From contig CAJBVW010000196.1 in the NCBI GenBank assembly GCA_903959175.1, positions 1-34,035 of the forward strand: a stretch of 34,035 nt of DNA, read 5' to 3'. Made by a program: the position numbers and the translations under genes. Below, one piece after another: positions 31,817-34,035 of the stretch. A model generated the notes under the pieces. The model ran no database searches, had not been told where the DNA came from, and worked only from the letters and a program-made list of their open reading frames with translations. Within the stretch, counting starts at the first letter, position 1. Each line of letters begins with the position of its first letter. Source of the stretch: an uncultured Pseudomonadota bacterium. Lineage in GTDB: Bacteria > Myxococcota_A > UBA796 > SXON01.

Positions 31817-32245
31817 ATGCTCGACGTCACCACCCCCGACACCTCCCGAGCGGCGGGCGAGGCGCTTCGTTCGATCTCGAACCATGTGCCAGCGGGCCTC
31901 GTCCTGAAAGTTCGCGACGGCGAAGAGGAGTCCGAGGTGCAGATCCCGGCGGAGGTTCTGCCGTTCCTCGTCGACATCCTCGGCCAGCTGGCCAACGGGA
32001 ACGGCGTTCGCGTCGTTCCCGTCCACGCGGAGCTGACGACCCAGCAGGCGGCCGACCTGTTGAACACCTCCCGGCCCTACCTGATCAAGGTGCTGGAGGC
32101 GGGTGGAATCCCGTTCAGCCTCGTGGGCACCCATCGGCGAATCAAGCTCGGAGACCTGCTTGCCTACAAGCGAGCGCGCGACGCCGATCGTCGGGCGATT
32201 CTCGACGAACTGAGCGTTGAGGGTCAGGAGCAGGATCTCGGGTGA
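31817..32245 (+). CDS. Antitoxin with excisionase-type HTH domain
   Basis: 142 residues from the ATG preceded by GAGGAG. The C-terminal half (LTTQQAADLLNTSRPYLIKVLEAGGIPFSLVGTHRRIKLGDLLAYKRARD) is a MerR/excisionase-type winged HTH. This is the DNA-binding part of a known class of antitoxins paired with PIN-domain toxins. The N-terminal half (LVLKVRDGEEESEVQIPAEVLPFLVDIL) probably contacts toxin or partner subunits. The stop overlaps the toxin start by four bases (GTGA), the usual coupling that keeps antitoxin in excess. It should repress its own promoter at 31771-31799. The longer track start at 31718 crosses the promoter and is rejected. Confidence 0.82.
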   Translation: MLDVTTPDTSRAAGEALRSISNHVPAGLVLKVRDGEEESEVQIPAEVLPFLVDILGQLANGNGVRVVPVHAELTTQQAADLLNTSRPYLIKVLEAGGIPFSLVGTHRRIKLGDLLAYKRARDADRRAILDELSVEGQEQDLG

Positions 32246-32811
32246 GCAGAGTCGCAGTCTACGACGCCTGCGTCCTGTTTCCCGCCACGCTTCGCGATCT
32301 GATGCTGCGCTTGGCGGCGGCAGATCTCGTTCAGCCACGGTGGTCAGATCGGATTCTCGACGAGTGCTTCCGCAACATCCTCCTCAAACGGCCTGAGTTG
32401 TCGGTCGAGGCCCTCGCGCGGACGCGGATGAAGATGTGCGCCGCGTTCCCGGATGCGATGGTCACCGATGACGTTCCGGTAGGTTCGGTGTTCGGCCTCC
32501 CCGATCCGGACGATGTCCATGTGGTCGAGGCGGCGATCCGGGCCGACGCGGCGTCCATCGTCACGTTCAACCTTCGTGACTTCCCGGAACGAGTCCTCGA
32601 GCCATTTCGGATCGGGGCGATCCATCCCGATGACCTCGTCCTCGCCATGCTCGACGAGGCACCCGGGCGCGTGTGCTCGGTGGTTGAGGGTCAGGCGCTC
32701 GCGCTCAAGAAGCCGACGACGACGCTGACCGACCTCGTGGACCGGATCCGGAATCAGGGCCTCCCGCGATCGGCCGCACGACTTACGGACTTGTTTGGTT
32801 CAAGTTCCTGA
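32242..32811 (+). CDS. PIN-domain ribonuclease toxin
   Basis: 189 residues from a GTG. Asp8 in VYDACVLFPATLRDLMLRLA is the first PIN metal ligand. LPDPDDVHVVEAAIRADAASIVTFNLRDFP supplies the later acidic ligands and the final strand. PIN toxins are magnesium-dependent RNases that cut RNA and arrest growth. The larger size and the DPDDVHVVEAA block fit the class encoded with excisionase-type antitoxins rather than the shorter VapC proteins. The gene is intact at both ends. The module is flanked by the two 173-bp repeats. Confidence 0.85.
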   Translation: MSRVAVYDACVLFPATLRDLMLRLAAADLVQPRWSDRILDECFRNILLKRPELSVEALARTRMKMCAAFPDAMVTDDVPVGSVFGLPDPDDVHVVEAAIRADAASIVTFNLRDFPERVLEPFRIGAIHPDDLVLAMLDEAPGRVCSVVEGQALALKKPTTTLTDLVDRIRNQGLPRSAARLTDLFGSSS

Positions 32812-32819
32812 TCTTCGCC

Positions 32820-32992
32820 CCCTCGGCCTCCCCACCCGCCCACACGCCCACCAACCCCCGTTTCGCGCGCAAGCAACCGCTGGCGGGCCTGAGGGGTCAG
32901 TGTAGCTAAAAACACAGGTTGACGGATGTACACCCAGCGTCGGTTTCGTGAGCAAGCAGGCGTCGGGCAGCGTTCTCCGCGAAACGGTGGCT
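32820..32992. repeat. 173-bp hairpin-forming cassette repeat, copy 2
   Basis: The same first 18 bases and last 17 bases as copy 1, and the same total length. GTTTCGCG and CAAGCA lie at matching offsets. The middle is diverged and holds an extra GTTTCGTGAGCAAGCA at 32943. The inner CCGTTTCGCG (32859-32868) pairs with 32978-32987. It lies 8 bases after the PIN toxin stop and 78 bases before the next antitoxin. Confidence 0.75.
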
Positions 32993-33070
32993 CATCGCGG
33001 TTCGTCATCGCCACCCCGACTCGCCCGCGGAACCCTTGCCGTCGCGCATCGCCGGGGCTACCGGGAGGGA

Positions 33071-33298
33071 ATGGAACCCGTCCACCTCGCTCTCCCCGCC
33101 GACCTCGCTCACGATCTCGCTGGCCTCGCGGCAGCCGATGGTCGGTCGGTGTCCGAGGAGGGCCTGTTGCTCCTGCGGCGCGCCGTCGCCGGGCGCCAGC
33201 TCCGCGAGGTGCTCACGCATTGTGGTAGTGACCTCGATCCCGACCAGGCCATGAAGATCGCGCTCGACGAGCAGCGGGCGCACCGCCGCTCGCGTTGA
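33071..33298 (+). CDS. Antitoxin of second toxin-antitoxin module
   Basis: 75 residues from an ATG with a strong GGGAGGGA upstream. The N-terminus (VHLALPADLAHDLAGLAAADGRSVSEEGLLLLRRAVAGRQL) has the short strand-helix-helix pattern of small ribbon-helix-helix-like antitoxins. A charged C-terminus (MKIALDEQRAHRRS) would wrap the toxin. The stop overlaps the toxin start (TTGA). The DNA-binding fold is inferred from size and pattern, not from a strict motif. It follows repeat copy 2. Confidence 0.72.
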   Translation: MEPVHLALPADLAHDLAGLAAADGRSVSEEGLLLLRRAVAGRQLREVLTHCGSDLDPDQAMKIALDEQRAHRRSR

Positions 33299-33675
33299 GG
33301 TTCATACTCGACACAAACGTGGTGATGAGCGCGCTGATCTCGCGGGTCGCGACGGCGCCTCCCCGGATTTTGCTTGAGGCCTTGGCCGACGCCCACTTCG
33401 ACTCCGTCGTTTCTGCGGCGTTGGTGCTTGAATGGCGGGAAGTCTCCCAGCGCCCGAAGTTGCGCCGGTACTTCCGACTGGACGCCGCAGGCGTCGAGTT
33501 CGCCCTCACGCGTATCGAACAGCTGTCCGACATGATCGACGCCCCGCAGACCGTCGAGGACGCCGCTCACCTCGGCTCGCAGACGAGCGCGACGGCGCCG
33601 TCCGCGTATTCGACCTGCCGAACTGCGTGGGCGGGTGTCACAGGTGCAGGCGCGTTCCGGTCGAACGCGTCATAG
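33295..33675 (+). pseudogene. PIN-domain toxin, C-terminally truncated
   Basis: The frame starts at TTG, coupled to the antitoxin. Residues 1-90 are a clear PIN family toxin of the COG1569 type: MRFILDTNVVMSALIS with Asp6, and AALVLEWREVSQRPKLRRYF with the conserved Glu. After QTVEDA (near 33565) the expected final block, normally a DPDD-type strand and a TGD motif carrying the last acidic ligands, is missing. The remaining 36 residues are low-complexity and antisense to the reading frame of another gene. The protein is therefore probably inactive. The antitoxin gene itself looks intact. Confidence 0.65.
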
Positions 33676-33959
33676 GGAATCCGCAACGGCTCGCTTGGCT
33701 TCGCAGACCGAGCTCCGAGAGGCCGGGCGCCGCTAGGTGTCAGGAGGAAGTTCCGGTCGCGACGCCTGGGTGTCACGCCTTCCGCCACGGCCGGATCGGC
33801 GCTCACGCGCTCCGCGTCGTACGCCGCCTGCATCTCCAAGAACCACAATGCCGGTACCTGGAAGTAGCGGCCAAGCCGAGCCGCCATGGCGGGCGTAAGG
33901 GCTCGCCGCTCAATAAACGGTGCATTCGGCCGCCCCGGGACTCGCGTGCGCGGCGTCGC
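33567..33959 (-). pseudogene. HigA-like antitoxin fragment
   Basis: On the minus strand ERRALTPAMAARLGRYFQVPALWFLEMQAAYDAE matches the C-terminal half of the HigA/XRE antitoxin domain. The preceding helices of the HTH are absent: the open frame begins after a TGA at 33960-33962 and has no start before the internal Met the ORF track uses (33887). The sequence after AAYDAE is an unusual extension of about 85 residues with no recognised motif. The fragment meets the truncated PIN gene end to end, which points to rearrangement of two toxin-antitoxin loci. From 33963 to the window end I see nothing further. Confidence 0.5.
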
Positions 33960-34035
33960 TCATCGGTCACATGCCAGGGGCATGCTCCCTCTTCGCTCCT
34001 TGCGCCCGCGGCCCCGGGTCGACCTCGGTGCTACC

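Noticed and set aside
1-34035. CRISPR array
   Set aside because: No regularly spaced repeats of 24-40 bases with unique spacers. The only repeats are the short GATGTATCA units, the 10-mers and the two 173-bp copies.

Overview
The window reads as a chromosome segment from a very GC-rich Gram-negative bacterium, most likely a member of the Myxococcota (or a close deltaproteobacterial relative). The evidence is an Asp/Cys-rich MopE-type lipoprotein end, a MYXO-CTERM-like tail (Thr/Asp repeat, Gly-Cys-Gly-Cys, membrane helix, Arg cluster), many lipobox proteins, and frequent GTG starts. Species-level identity cannot be read from the sequence.

Region 1 (1-20.9 kb) looks like ordinary chromosome. 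It opens with the 5' part of a lipoprotein gene and an alpha/beta hydrolase. Two secreted beta-propeller-like lipoproteins follow, the first carrying an apparent one-base frameshift exactly at its lipobox. Next come an M14 zinc carboxypeptidase and an FHA-like membrane protein. Formate-tetrahydrofolate ligase (fhs) is divergent from a fatty acyl-AMP ligase. A haem-binding, PHM-like lipoprotein sits beside a truncated lipoprotein, an N-formylglutamate amidohydrolase-like enzyme and an SGNH hydrolase with a MYXO-CTERM-like end. From 18.4 to 13.5 kb on the minus strand lies a tight five-gene operon: a GT-B glycosyltransferase, three radical SAM proteins and a membrane-anchored protein, each overlapping the next by 1 or 4 bases. 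An SDR-type L-threonine 3-dehydrogenase and a coiled-coil protein close this region. A short repeat, GATGTATCA and its reverse complement, marks three convergent gene junctions here.

Region 2 (about 21.0-26.9 kb) is a mobile-element core. It has a large serine recombinase, a two-gene regulator operon with a clean sigma-70 promoter, a divergent small HTH gene, a VapE-type primase/helicase ATPase and a coiled-coil protein with a C-terminal XRE domain. Directly after the VapE-type gene lie four GGTTGGGCCA 10-mers, two in each orientation around a less GC-rich centre. This resembles a replication origin, and the layout recalls phage satellites (PICI-like elements) except that the integrase is a serine recombinase.

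Region 3 (26.9-34.0 kb) is accessory cargo with lower GC and many compact genes. It holds several proteins resembling polymorphic-toxin immunity families (a DUF6678-like protein, a MafI-like/EF-Tu-like fusion, a 5'-truncated DUF4279 gene), a DUF7638-like/NADAR fusion and a SEC-C/HNH-like protein. It ends in a toxin-antitoxin tract where two modules are each preceded by a 173-bp hairpin-forming repeat at nearly the same distance. The right edge holds a truncated PIN toxin and a truncated HigA-like antitoxin. The most novel candidates are the glycosyltransferase/triple radical SAM operon, the satellite-like replication module with its origin-like repeats, and the repeat-spaced toxin-antitoxin cassettes.
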